In this document: piece by piece, positions 12,897-12,897 of the stretch
Position numbering within the stretch: the stretch's first letter is position 1
Layout: each line of letters begins with the position of its first letter
Translations under genes and position numbers: made by a program
NCBI GenBank assembly: GCA_005800795.1
Contig: SYEN01000447.1
Span: forward strand, 1-12,897
DNA from: Burkholderiales bacterium
GTDB lineage: Bacteria > Pseudomonadota > Gammaproteobacteria > Burkholderiales > SG8-41
Length of the DNA: 12,897 nucleotides
Direction: 5' to 3'
Notes under the pieces: model-generated
Database searches by the model: none
The model's input: only the letters and a program-made list of their open reading frames with translations
What the model was told of the DNA's origin: nothing

Positions 12897-12897
12897 C

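Noticed and set aside
1..12897. CRISPR arrays, tRNA/rRNA genes, insertion sequences, prophage or toxin-antitoxin genes
   Set aside because: No regularly spaced repeats, cloverleaf or rRNA segments, transposase motifs or small paired toxin-antitoxin frames were seen.

Overview
The window looks like part of a Gram-negative, sulfur-oxidising proteobacterial chromosome, most likely from a betaproteobacterium. The clues are a moderately GC-rich composition, a soxYZAX cluster with monoheme-type SoxA, a PilA-type pilin with a sigma-54 promoter, a BepA/YfgC-type outer-membrane protease with TPRs, and moaC and chrA genes. The genus cannot be read from the sequence alone. There is no rRNA, tRNA, CRISPR array or recognisable insertion sequence.

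Left part, plus strand (1-7828): this is a signalling and type IV pilus block. A 5'-truncated class III nucleotide cyclase (255-962) lacks its first metal-binding aspartate and is preceded by non-coding sequence. After a 394-bp gap come two closely linked genes: a GAF-domain/GspE-PilB secretion ATPase (1357-3738) and a GAF/HD-GYP phosphodiesterase (3754-5370). An AT-rich spacer follows, holding a near-perfect sigma-54 promoter and a distal 15-bp palindrome. Then come a PilA-type major pilin (5660-6073), a strong hairpin terminator, and a multi-pass membrane protein with C-terminal TPRs resembling GT-C glycosyltransferases (6185-7828). A plausible reading is one cyclic-nucleotide-responsive pilus module: pilin, a candidate pilin-modifying enzyme, an assembly or secretion motor with a sensory domain, and a cyclic-di-GMP hydrolase. 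A weaker sigma-54-like element upstream of the ATPase gene suggests co-regulation with the pilin.

Middle part, minus strand (7836-10228): a soxY-soxZ-soxA-soxX operon encodes the periplasmic thiosulfate-oxidation carrier (SoxYZ) and the cytochrome that loads it (SoxXA). Neither soxB nor soxCD is in the window. moaC (molybdopterin precursor synthesis, 10392-10913) lies immediately upstream on the same strand. The sox promoter region sits between them.

Right part: a BepA-like M48 metalloprotease (11008-12462, plus strand) is divergent from moaC. It converges on the 3' end of a chromate transporter gene, chrA, that runs out of the window on the minus strand.

The most interesting material is the sensory pilus module. 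Also notable are the degraded cyclase next to it, the two sigma-54 candidates, and the incomplete sox operon with an apparently lipidated SoxX.
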